A stretch of 12,813 nucleotides of DNA from Acidimicrobiia bacterium. GTDB lineage: Bacteria > Actinomycetota > Acidimicrobiia > Spongiisociales > UBA5794. The stretch lies in contig JAOZMA010000010.1 of assembly GCA_029934555.1 (NCBI GenBank), positions 5,787 to 18,599 of the forward strand, in the 5' to 3' direction. Shown one piece after another: positions 6,665 through 12,757 of the stretch (positions are counted from its first letter, which is position 1; every line of letters starts with the position of its first letter). A program made the position numbers and the translations under genes. Under the pieces are notes generated by a model, which saw only the letters and a program-made list of their open reading frames with translations, searched no databases and was not told where the DNA came from.

Positions 6665-7692
6665 GGCATCCATCCTTCCATCGGTAGCCCCACCGTCTCG
6701 TCGAGCCCCAGCATCAGGTTCGCCGCCTGGACGGCCTGGCCCGCTGCCCCCTTCACGAGGTTGTCTATCGCACAGATGAGGACTGCGGTGCCGGTTCTCT
6801 CGTCGAGGTTCACAGAGATCAGCGCACGGTTCGATCCGACGACCCATCGCGTCTCCGGGGACCCGTCGAGGAGAGACACGAAGGGCTCGTCCCGGTAGGC
6901 ATCCTCGAGTGCTGCAACGAGATCGTCGATCGTGGTCCCGGTCGGTGTCTTCGCATAACTCGTTGTGAGGATGCCGCGCTGCATCGGTACCAGATGCGGG
7001 GTGAAGATGAGTTCGACCGGTTCGCCGGACTCCAGGTCGAGTGCACGTTCCATCTCCGGCTGGTGTCGATGCTCGAGGACCTTGTAGGCCTTCGCCGATT
7101 CGTCCACTGCGCCGAACTGGAGCCCCGCTTGTACGCCCCGACCAGCACCGGATACTCCCGACATCGAGTCGACGATGATCCCGGTCGGTTCGACGAGGCC
7201 TGCCTTGAGAAGCGGGGCAAGGGGCAGGATCGCCGACGTTGGATAGCACCCGGGAGATGCGACACGATCCGCGTCGGAGATCTCAGATCGGTGAAGCTCC
7301 GGCAAGCCGTACACCCAGCGACCCAACTCGTCCGGATATGGATGATCGGCACCGTATGCGTCGAGGTACCGCTGCGGCGTGTCAAGACGGAAATCGCTGC
7401 CGAGATCGACGACGCGTATCCCTCGTTCGAGCAGCGTCATCGCCGGACCCGAAGATGCACCATGCGGAAGGGCGAGGAATGCGAGATCGACGTCGGGGAC
7501 GGACTCCGGGTCGTTAACACCGAGAATCCGCTCGCCCCCTCTCAGATGTGGGTGGACGGAACCGAGCGCTTGGCCCGATGAAGAGTGAGCTCCCAGGTAC
7601 TCGACGACCAGGTCAGGGTGACCGTCGACAAGACGGATCAACTCTCCACCGGCGTAGCCGGAAGAACCAAGAATGGCGATGGAAACGGTCAT
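6661..7692 (-). CDS. argC: N-acetyl-gamma-glutamyl-phosphate reductase
   Basis: ArgC reduces N-acetylglutamyl phosphate to the semialdehyde with NADPH. The 343-residue product has the nucleotide-binding loop ILGSSGYAGGELIRL (7-21), FLALPHG (72-78), DLGSDFRL (96-103), the catalytic block ASPGCYPTSA (145-154) with Cys149, and EHRHQPEM (207-214) with the catalytic His region. The ATG at 7690-7692 is preceded by GAGGA about 7 bases away. An in-frame ATG 11 codons upstream (7723-7725) lies inside the predicted promoter and is rejected. First gene of the arg operon; expression is likely repressed by ArgR through the site at 7727-7742. Confidence 0.96.
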   Translation of the reverse strand: MTVSIAILGSSGYAGGELIRLVDGHPDLVVEYLGAHSSSGQALGSVHPHLRGGERILGVNDPESVPDVDLAFLALPHGASSGPAMTLLERGIRVVDLGSDFRLDTPQRYLDAYGADHPYPDELGRWVYGLPELHRSEISDADRVASPGCYPTSAILPLAPLLKAGLVEPTGIIVDSMSGVSGAGRGVQAGLQFGAVDESAKAYKVLEHRHQPEMERALDLESGEPVELIFTPHLVPMQRGILTTSYAKTPTGTTIDDLVAALEDAYRDEPFVSLLDGSPETRWVVGSNRALISVNLDERTGTAVLICAIDNLVKGAAGQAVQAANLMLGLDETVGLPMEGWMP

Positions 7693-7714
7693 GGAAGTCC
7701 TCAAGTGAGTGGAG

Positions 7715-7743
7715 AATATACGCATATGCGTTATCTAATGCAA
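7715..7743 (-). promoter_or_regulatory. argC promoter overlapped by an ArgR-box-like operator
   Basis: On the minus strand TTGCAT (7738-7743) and TATATT (7715-7720) are separated by 17 bases, a good housekeeping-type promoter. The predicted transcript starts near 7708 and leaves a short leader with the argC ribosome binding site. The sequence TGCGT-tatcta-ATGCA (7727-7742, plus strand) is one mismatch from the TGCAT-N6-ATGCA dyad typical of ArgR boxes in actinobacteria. Next to it is the perfect 12-base palindrome ACGCATATGCGT (7720-7731), sharing one half-site. Together these cover the -35, the spacer and one base of the -10. On the plus strand TCTAAT (7734-7739) with TGGAGA 18 bases before it could be a weak divergent promoter. 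Confidence 0.72.
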
Positions 7744-7749
7744 TGCGGA

Positions 7750-7788
7750 TTCCTGGATGTTCGTTGAAATCGTCACGATATCCAGGAA
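7750..7788. repeat. 9-bp inverted repeat between argC and the DUF6325 gene
   Basis: TTCCTGGAT (7750-7758) and ATCCAGGAA (7780-7788) are exact reverse complements with a 21-base centre. It could be an operator for an unidentified regulator of the plus-strand operon or, if transcribed, a stem. Its right arm contains GGAAC, part of a possible ECF-type -35. Confidence 0.6.
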
Positions 7789-7817
7789 CCAGGGTTGCGG
7801 TACCACCGTACCGCGAC
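7785..7817 (+). promoter_or_regulatory. Candidate ECF-type promoter and hairpin upstream of the DUF6325 operon
   Basis: GGAACC (7785-7790) and CGTACC (7807-7812) are 16 bases apart, the geometry of several extracytoplasmic-function sigma promoters. The same stretch contains a 10-bp stem (7794-7803 with 7808-7817, one G-T pair) around a CACC loop, with the core GCGGTAC/GTACCGC. It could be promoter, operator or leader hairpin; the sequence alone does not decide. Confidence 0.35.
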
Positions 7818-7851
7818 AACACTTGCCGTACCCAACCGCAAGGAGAGAACA

Positions 7852-8289
7852 ATGGCACTCGGTCCGATCGAGTTGCTGGTCATGGGATTCCCCGGGAATC
7901 AGTTCACCGGGGGCATCCTTCCGGAGATAGAGCGCCTCGTCGACAACGACATCATCACGCTCGTTGACATCCTCCTCATCTACAAAGATGACAATGGCGA
8001 TGTTGAGATCGTCGAGGTCGACCAGGTCGATGCTGGTCAGGACGTCGCCGCGTTGAGTAGATTCCTCGACGAAAGCAACGGGTTGATCTCCGAAGAGGAC
8101 ATGGAAGGCTTCGCCGACGCGTTGGAGCCCGGGTCCTCTGCAGCAGCACTCGCATTCGAACACACATGGTTCAAGCCGCTGCGGGATGAACTCATCGACT
8201 CGGGCGGAATCCTCCTCGACAACATCCGGATCCCCGGACTCGTCGTTGAAGAGATTCTGGAAGCCGTCGCAGCACTCGAAGACGAATAG
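7852..8289 (+). CDS. DUF6325 family protein
   Basis: The 145-residue acidic product starts MALGPIELLVMGFPGNQFTG, the diagnostic opening of this actinobacterial family, in which a short strand and a G-N-x-F-x-G turn precede helices. It continues with VDILLIYKDDNGDVEIVEVD (about 42-61), a Ser/Glu-rich segment (SEEDMEGFADALEPGSSAAAL) and a C-terminal helix. No signal peptide or membrane segment is visible, so it is probably cytoplasmic. The function is not known; related proteins are sometimes listed as membrane-associated or stress-related, which I cannot confirm. The start has AAGGAG (7840-7845) six bases upstream. The SHOCT gene follows after 13 bases, so the two are co-transcribed. Confidence 0.87.
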   Translation: MALGPIELLVMGFPGNQFTGGILPEIERLVDNDIITLVDILLIYKDDNGDVEIVEVDQVDAGQDVAALSRFLDESNGLISEEDMEGFADALEPGSSAAALAFEHTWFKPLRDELIDSGGILLDNIRIPGLVVEEILEAVAALEDE

Positions 8290-8302
8290 GGAGGAACCAA
8301 CA

Positions 8303-8668
8303 ATGCCAAGAAGAAGACGAGGACGCCCGGGTATCGCGGGAACAATGGCTCGCACCGCAGTGATCGCAGGGACCGCTACCGCCGTGAGTGGCAGCATGCG
8401 TAAGAGTTCCGCCAACAAGCAAGCGGCAGCACAGGATCAGGCAGCGGCGAACCAGGCCGCATACGAGTCTCAAGCCCAGATGAACGACATGCAGGCCCAG
8501 ATGAACGACATGCAGGCCCAGCAAACCCCGGCTCCTCAACCTGCGGCCGCCGCGGCCCCTGCTGCCGACGACACGATGGCCCAACTCCAGAGGCTGGCCG
8601 ACATGAAGAACTCAGGCCTCCTCACCGACGCCGAGTTCTCGGCAGCGAAGGCGAAACTGCTTAGCTGA
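8303..8668 (+). CDS. SHOCT-domain protein with coiled-coil repeat
   Basis: The 121-residue product has an Arg-rich start (MPRRRRGRPG), a small-residue, weakly hydrophobic stretch (11-31), a Gln/Ala-rich helical region (38-73) with two exact copies of the heptad AQMNDMQ (58-64, 65-71), a Pro/Ala linker (74-88) and a C-terminal SHOCT motif (about 92-121; LQRLADMKNSGLLTDAEFSA then AKAKLL). SHOCT is a short two-helix module that probably mediates oligomerisation or binding. The gene follows DUF6325 by 13 bases with GGAGGA (8290-8295) as ribosome binding site. The pairing of these two families recurs in actinobacteria, which suggests a joint role, still undefined. Confidence 0.88.
   Translation: MPRRRRGRPGIAGTMARTAVIAGTATAVSGSMRKSSANKQAAAQDQAAANQAAYESQAQMNDMQAQMNDMQAQQTPAPQPAAAAAPAADDTMAQLQRLADMKNSGLLTDAEFSAAKAKLLS
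8474..8515 (+). repeat. Perfect 21-bp tandem duplication inside the SHOCT gene
   Basis: Two identical 21-base units (8474-8494, 8495-8515) plus the first six bases of a third (8516-8521). Each encodes one coiled-coil heptad, AQMNDMQ. Identity at all codon positions indicates a recent duplication, likely variable in copy number between strains. Confidence 0.95.
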
Positions 8669-8689
8669 CAATCGAACGAGCGCCACGAA

Positions 8690-8736
8690 CAGGGTCGGGA
8701 GAGACGGAGCCTTCGCTCTCGTGTCTTCCGGCCCTG
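8690..8736 (+). terminator. Long hairpin after the SHOCT gene, terminator-like
   Basis: CAGGGTCGG (8690-8698) pairs with CCGGCCCTG (8728-8736) with one G-T pair. The stem continues inward through GAGAGAC/GTGTCTT (8699-8705 with 8721-8727, one mismatch and one G-T) and GGAGC/GCTCTC with one bulge, closing on a CTTC loop (8711-8714). Over 20 pairs in 47 bases. It lies 21 bases after the SHOCT stop. No T-run follows, so it may be a factor-assisted terminator, a 3' end stabiliser, or a barrier before the VKOR gene. Confidence 0.6.
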
Positions 8737-8771
8737 GCGCTAATTTCGAAGTCACGCCAGGCTATGCGGAT

Positions 8772-9926
8772 ATGAAACTGAGGATCTTTCTCCTAGTCCT
8801 GCTCATCGCGACGCTCGTCGCTGCCGCTTTCCCCGCGCTTGCACAGACGGACACGGACGAAGGACCGGTTGTCCAAGCCGTGATGTTCTTCTCACCGACG
8901 TGCGGCCACTGCGAGCTCGTGATCAACGAACACCTGCCCGTCATCTTCGAGCAGTACGGTGGTGAACCAACGATCCTCTTCGACGACACCATTCCTCCCG
9001 AAGAAGTCGCTTTCTACAAGATGAGCAACGGGACGCTCGAGATCCTCATGGTCGACGCGAGCGTGGAGATCGGAGCGAGCATGTTCGGAGAAGACTCAGA
9101 GCGGCTCGGTGTCGACAGGCCCGGCGTCCCTCGTCTCGACATCGAAGAGATCTACCTTGTCGGTTCGGAGCAGATTCCCGCAGAACTCCCCGGAATCATC
9201 GAAGAGGGCCTTGCGAATGGTGGCATCTCGTGGCCCGATGTCCCCGGTCTTGATGCCGCCCTCGCAACGATTCCCGGGGCTTCAGATGCCAACCAGTCGA
9301 ACTCAGGCGAGGCGGATACGCCCACCGATACGCTCCCGGCGGCCTCGGACGAAACGATCGGAGACAAGATCGCTCGCGACCCGCTTGGAAACGGTCTCGC
9401 GATCCTCGTCCTGGTCGGGTTGATAGCGAGCCTTGTTCTCGTACCCATTCTCGTCAGCCGCGGATCTCTCGGCGGTGGCCCCTCGTGGGTCGTTCCCGTG
9501 CTCGCCGTAATCGGCCTTGGAGTCTCGTTGTACCTGGGAAGTGTCGAAACGAGCGGCGTCGAAGCCGTCTGTGGTCCGGTGGGCGACTGCAATGCTGTTC
9601 AACAGAGTTCGTACGCCTCGATCTTCGGAATCCCGATCGGGGTTCTTGGAGCGATCGCCTACGCCGCTCTTATCGTCGGTTGGATCGTCTCGAGAGTCTC
9701 GAAGGGCCGCGTCGCCGACGTGGCTTCTGTCCTGGTCGCAGCGACAGCTTTCGGTGGAACGGCGTTCTCGATCTACCTCACGTTCCTCGAACCGTTCGTG
9801 ATCGGTGCCACCTGCATGTGGTGTCTGGCCTCGGCTCTCGCCATCGTCGGGCTGCTCTGGCTCACGGCCCCTCCGGGCTGGGCCGCTTTCGAGCGACTCC
9901 GCGGATCAGACTCGACCACCGGGTAA
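8772..9926 (+). CDS. Exported thioredoxin-like / VKOR fusion protein
   Basis: The 384-residue product starts with a signal peptide (cut probably after PALA, residue 24) or signal anchor. An extracytoplasmic thioredoxin-like domain (about 32-160) has the active site CGHC (44-47). A Ser/Thr/Pro linker (168-192) leads to a five-helix VKOR domain (helices about 206-229, 237-257, 281-307, 316-338, 347-366) with the loop cysteines Cys267 and Cys273 and the quinone-side CMWC (348-351). VKOR homologues reoxidise a thioredoxin-like partner and pass electrons to quinone, so this protein probably makes disulfides in exported proteins. I chose ATG 8772 because it begins directly with the signal peptide; a GTG at 8721 lies inside the hairpin. 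TAATTT (8741-8746) is a possible -10. Confidence 0.88.
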   Translation: MKLRIFLLVLLIATLVAAAFPALAQTDTDEGPVVQAVMFFSPTCGHCELVINEHLPVIFEQYGGEPTILFDDTIPPEEVAFYKMSNGTLEILMVDASVEIGASMFGEDSERLGVDRPGVPRLDIEEIYLVGSEQIPAELPGIIEEGLANGGISWPDVPGLDAALATIPGASDANQSNSGEADTPTDTLPAASDETIGDKIARDPLGNGLAILVLVGLIASLVLVPILVSRGSLGGGPSWVVPVLAVIGLGVSLYLGSVETSGVEAVCGPVGDCNAVQQSSYASIFGIPIGVLGAIAYAALIVGWIVSRVSKGRVADVASVLVAATAFGGTAFSIYLTFLEPFVIGATCMWCLASALAIVGLLWLTAPPGWAAFERLRGSDSTTG

Positions 9927-9942
9927 GGCAGGCCGCCCCTCC

Positions 9943-10521
9943 TCAACGGGAGAAGGTCCCCATCAGCACCGCTTCTCCAAGCACGTGCCCTTCGGACGCG
10001 GCGAGGAGTTGGGTCTTGTCGGATCCTTCGTCGAGGCCGAGTGGGGCATCGAGCGCTAGCACTTTGAAGAAGTAGCGATGGGTTCCGGATGGCGGACACG
10101 GTCCGCCGTATCCGATCTTCTCCCAGGAGTTGAGGCCACCGGTTCCCAATTCGCCGACGTCCTCGGGGATCGTGCCGGCCGGAGCGATGTCGTATGCGAC
10201 CCAGTGGTCCCATGTCCCCGCAGGAGCATCCGGATCGTCCATGATCAACGCCAGCCCCGCTGTGCCTTCAGGGATCGCTGTGATTCTCAATTCAGGTGAC
10301 ACATCGTCTCCGTCGCACGTGTAGCGCACAGGGATCGCCGCATCGTGATCGAATGAGGGAGAGGTCAACTCCATCGCTGCTCCTTCGGTCGTCGTGGTGG
10401 CATTCGGTTCTGCAGTGGTGACTGTCGCCGCCGACGTGGTTGTCGTCGTCGGCGATGCGCCGTCTCCGCACGAAGAAGCCAGGACGGCAAATACGGCAAC
10501 TATCAGAATCGGGTATTTCAT
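9943..10521 (-). CDS. YbhB/YbcL-type PEBP-like lipoprotein
   Basis: The 192-residue product begins with a lipoprotein signal peptide; ASSC places the lipidated Cys at residue 18, with Ala rather than the usual Leu at position -3. A Thr-rich linker (25-46) follows. The phosphatidylethanolamine-binding-protein domain (about 50-192) has SPELRITAIPEGTAGLALIM (75-94), DDPDAPAGTWDHWVAYDI (95-112) and YGGPCPPSGTHRYFFKVLAL (138-157), the two ligand-pocket blocks. Bacterial members are often called Raf-kinase-inhibitor-like by homology; their physiological role is unclear. Here it would sit on the outer face of the membrane. It converges on the VKOR gene (16 bases apart). There is no ribosome binding site, but a promoter sits six bases before the ATG. 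Confidence 0.9.
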   Translation of the reverse strand: MKYPILIVAVFAVLASSCGDGASPTTTTTSAATVTTAEPNATTTTEGAAMELTSPSFDHDAAIPVRYTCDGDDVSPELRITAIPEGTAGLALIMDDPDAPAGTWDHWVAYDIAPAGTIPEDVGELGTGGLNSWEKIGYGGPCPPSGTHRYFFKVLALDAPLGLDEGSDKTQLLAASEGHVLGEAVLMGTFSR

Positions 10522-10527
10522 TCAACG

Positions 10528-10556
10528 AGTATGGCGGTCGGATCGAGCCGCGTCTA
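10528..10556 (-). promoter_or_regulatory. Promoter for a leaderless PEBP lipoprotein mRNA
   Basis: On the minus strand TAGACG (10551-10556), 17 bases, CATACT (10528-10533), six bases (cgttga), ATG. Both hexamers are close to consensus and the spacing is ideal; the transcript would start at or next to the A of the start codon. The -35 overlaps the TAG stop of the upstream gene. Confidence 0.55.
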
Positions 10557-11945
10557 CGGCCTGTCTGTCATCCACTCGTCGATGAACTCGTAGGCCTGTT
10601 CTTCGGAGTACGGGCCGTCCTCCACTCGCCGCTCGTACAGCATCCTCATGATCTCCCCCACCTGTCGTCCGGGTTCGAGGCTCAGATGTTCCATCACCTG
10701 GTTCCCGTCGATCGGCGGGCGTAGAGCATCGAGCTCCTCCCTCTCACGAAGGTCGGCGATTCTCTCTTCGAGTTCATCGATCCTTCTCGAGATCGTGCGT
10801 TCACGGCGCTTGTTGCGGGTTGTGACGTCACAGCGGACGAGTTCGTTGAGGTCCTTGAGTTGGTCATCGGCATCACGAACGTAGCGGCGCACAGCCGAGT
10901 CGGTCCACCCCATCTTGAATGTGTGTGGACGCATGTGGAGGAACACGAGTCGGGAGACGTCCTCTGTGGTCTTCTTCGAGTAACGGAGCGCCTTCATGCG
11001 ACGGCGTGTCATACGCGCCCCGACCACCTCGTGGTGATGGAACGAGACCCCTCCCGGCCCGAACTCTCGTGTGTCCGGTTTGCCGATGTCGTGGAAAAGC
11101 GCCGCCAGACGCAGTTCGAGACGGGGCGACGTCTTCTCCACAACTGCGATCGAGTGAGCCAGCACGTCCTTGTGGTGGTGAACCGGATCGACTTGGAGTG
11201 CCAGCGCCGGCAGCTCGGGAATGAATTCCTCGGCGAGGCCGGTCTCAACGAGGCCCCACAGCGCAGGGCCGACATGGTCCCCGATCATCAAGAGATCGAG
11301 TTCCCTCTTGATCCGCTCGGCCGAGACGATCTCGAGACGTGCGTGCATGTTGCGGACCGCGTCCAGCGCTGCATCGTCCGGAGTGAAACCGAGTCGTGAC
11401 ACGAACCGGAACAGACGCAGCATCCTCAGCGGATCGTCACCGAAGGAGATCTCAGGGTCGAGTGGCGTCCGGAGCAGACGCGCATGGAGATCGATGAGAC
11501 CACCGAAAGGATCCATCATCTCGGGAGCGTCGTCATCCGACACCGGCACGCGAATCGCCATTGCGTTCACCGTGAAGTCCCGCCTGGAGAGATCCTCCTC
11601 TATGTTGTCCGAGTACGTGACCTCGGGCTTGCGGCTCTCGTCTCGATAGATCTCTGAACGGAACGTTGTGATCTCGTGGACGCGTCCGTTCCTGATCGCA
11701 CCGATCGTCCCGTACGTCTTGCCGGCCAGGTACAGATCGGTCGCCCACGGGCCCACGATCTCTTCGATCTCATCCGGTCGGGCGCCTGTGGTGAAGTCGA
11801 GGTCGGCGTTCGGACGATCCAACAGGGCGTCGCGCACGCTCCCCCCGACGAGATAGAGACGGTGCCCGGCGTCGGCGAACCGTTCAGAGAGTTCGCGCGA
11901 GGGAGTACCCGCAGCCAGAAGGCTCTGAAGTCGGGGAGGGATCAC
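10554..11945 (-). CDS. cca: CCA-adding tRNA nucleotidyltransferase with HD domain
   Basis: This class II nucleotidyltransferase adds or repairs the 3' CCA of tRNAs. The 463 residues include YLVGGSVRDALL (31-42), metal-binding ADLDF (47-51), RRDFTVNAMA (121-130), DPLRMLRLFRFVSRLGF (171-187), ERIKREL (210-216), and an HD phosphohydrolase domain (about 255-360) with HSIAVVE, FHDIGKPDTRE (His285-Asp286) and FHHHEVVGA. The C-terminus has a charged helix (about 385-420). A poly(A) polymerase or A-only enzyme of the same superfamily cannot be excluded, but this architecture is the standard actinobacterial CCA enzyme. The GTG start at 11943-11945 has no ribosome binding site (CCTCC stands there instead), so the exact start is uncertain. 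Confidence 0.92.
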   Translation of the reverse strand: MIPPRLQSLLAAGTPSRELSERFADAGHRLYLVGGSVRDALLDRPNADLDFTTGARPDEIEEIVGPWATDLYLAGKTYGTIGAIRNGRVHEITTFRSEIYRDESRKPEVTYSDNIEEDLSRRDFTVNAMAIRVPVSDDDAPEMMDPFGGLIDLHARLLRTPLDPEISFGDDPLRMLRLFRFVSRLGFTPDDAALDAVRNMHARLEIVSAERIKRELDLLMIGDHVGPALWGLVETGLAEEFIPELPALALQVDPVHHHKDVLAHSIAVVEKTSPRLELRLAALFHDIGKPDTREFGPGGVSFHHHEVVGARMTRRRMKALRYSKKTTEDVSRLVFLHMRPHTFKMGWTDSAVRRYVRDADDQLKDLNELVRCDVTTRNKRRERTISRRIDELEERIADLREREELDALRPPIDGNQVMEHLSLEPGRQVGEIMRMLYERRVEDGPYSEEQAYEFIDEWMTDRP

Positions 11946-11975
11946 GAGGAGGTCCGTCCGATCTGGTGGGTGCCC

Positions 11976-12006
11976 GCAGACAGCAGACAGCAGACAGCAG
12001 ACAGCA
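11976..12006. repeat. Heptanucleotide tandem array GCAGACA, 4.4 units
   Basis: Four exact units of GCAGACA (11976-12003) plus GCA, beginning 30 bases upstream of the cca start. Its ACAGC cores can pair with the GCTGT cores of the array at 12020-12054 across a short core of about 15 bases, making four 5-bp stems divided by 2-base internal loops. Confidence 0.95.
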
Positions 12007-12019
12007 AGGCAGAACGACC

Positions 12020-12054
12020 GGCTGTTGGCTGTTCGCTGTTCGCTGTTCGCTGTT
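12020..12054. repeat. Heptanucleotide tandem array CGCTGTT, 5 units (after rnhA stop)
   Basis: Units GGCTGTT twice, then CGCTGTT three times, with a truncated CGC before the rnhA stop codon, which is 3 bases beyond the last full unit. Opposite polarity to the GCAGACA array at 11976-12006. Confidence 0.95.
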
Positions 12055-12057
12055 CGC

Positions 12058-12636
12058 TCATTCTTCTCTCCACCGGTTGGCTAGCCCGTCCGCGTACTCG
12101 TTCCACGTGTAGCCCACGTGGGCTTTGATCCACTTGAGTTCGAGTTCCGGGCGTTTCCTATACACGGTGTACGCCCGTCGGACGAGGTCAACGTTCTCCA
12201 CGGGGCCCGTCTTGCGCTTCCATCCGCGGGCTTCCCAACCGGCCGCCCACTCGTTGATCGTTCTCACAGCGAGGTTCGAATCCGAGTAGACGGTGAGAGC
12301 CGTGCCTTCCGGGATCATCTTCGCCCCTTCGATCAGGGCCATCAACTCCATGCGGTTGTTGGTCGTGTCCGGATCGTGACCGTGGCTCTCGGAGAGGATC
12401 TCCCCATCGACCACGTAGACCGCCCCCCATCCTCCGGGGCCCGGGTTCGGGACACATCCACCATCGGTGAACACGCCCGTCTGTGGGTCGTCACTCATGG
12501 GCCTCATTGAAGCCGTCACCTTCTTCACCGGCTTGCAATCGCGACATTGCTTCGGAGCCCACCCCGGGTATCGGTCGAGGACGTGCTGGGGCAGCGAGAA
12601 CTCCGCGGAACACGTCTGGCAGGTGAAGTTGGGCAT
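12058..12636 (-). CDS. rnhA: Ribonuclease HI with N-terminal zinc ribbon
   Basis: RNase HI cuts RNA in RNA-DNA hybrids (Okazaki primers, R-loops). The 192-residue product has a C-terminal RNase H domain (about 52-190) with all catalytic acids: Asp58 (VFTDGG), Glu97 (NNRMELMAL), Asp119 (YSDSNLAV) and Asp183 (NEYADGLA), plus His173 (IKAHVGYTWNE). The first 40 residues form a zinc ribbon, C6-x2-C9 and C31-x2-C34 with FSLPQHVLDRYPGWAPKQC between, like the small 'probable zinc-ribbon' family found in other bacterial proteins. The ATG at 12634-12636 starts just before the ribbon; the frame stays open to 12699 but that part encodes no recognisable sequence and enters a repeat. A TATTCT box (minus strand) lies 9 bases upstream of the ATG. 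Both flanking spacers contain heptamer arrays. Confidence 0.92.
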   Translation of the reverse strand: MPNFTCQTCSAEFSLPQHVLDRYPGWAPKQCRDCKPVKKVTASMRPMSDDPQTGVFTDGGCVPNPGPGGWGAVYVVDGEILSESHGHDPDTTNNRMELMALIEGAKMIPEGTALTVYSDSNLAVRTINEWAAGWEARGWKRKTGPVENVDLVRRAYTVYRKRPELELKWIKAHVGYTWNEYADGLANRWREE

Positions 12637-12687
12637 GAGGCCGCGAGAATACCGGTCGGAGCGACGGGACCGGTGGTCTTCGTAGGA

Positions 12688-12715
12688 GCAGACAGACAAC
12701 AGCTGACAGCCGACA
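12688..12715. repeat. Degenerate heptanucleotide array (upstream of rnhA)
   Basis: Units GCAGACA, GACAACA, GCTGACA, GCCGACA, a decayed version of the GCAGACA array found beside cca. ACAGC cores at 12699-12703, 12706-12710 and 12713-12717 can pair with GCTGT cores of the array at 12758-12813. Confidence 0.88.
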
Positions 12716-12757
12716 GCCAGAAGGGGCCAAGACCCCGTCCGCCCGCCCGTATTCTCG

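Noticed and set aside
6665..7249. 581-residue frame that would extend argJ by about 195 residues
   Set aside because: The extension is the antisense-free alternate frame of argC on the same strand, is rich in Arg and low in structure, and ArgJ has no such domain.
7735..8418. 227-residue minus-strand frame opposite the DUF6325 gene
   Set aside because: It mirrors DUF6325 codons; the plus-strand gene has a strong ribosome binding site and a recognised family.
8721..8771. GTG start extending the VKOR fusion by 17 residues
   Set aside because: The GTG lies inside a long hairpin, and the extension would sit before an otherwise perfect signal peptide.
11976..12054. Simple intrinsic terminator of rnhA
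   Set aside because: The pairing is interrupted every five bases, no T-run follows on the minus strand, and the same layout occurs in two other spacers, so a plain terminator does not explain the tandem period.
12637..12699. 21-residue extension of RNase HI
   Set aside because: It starts inside the heptamer array and adds no recognisable sequence before the zinc ribbon.
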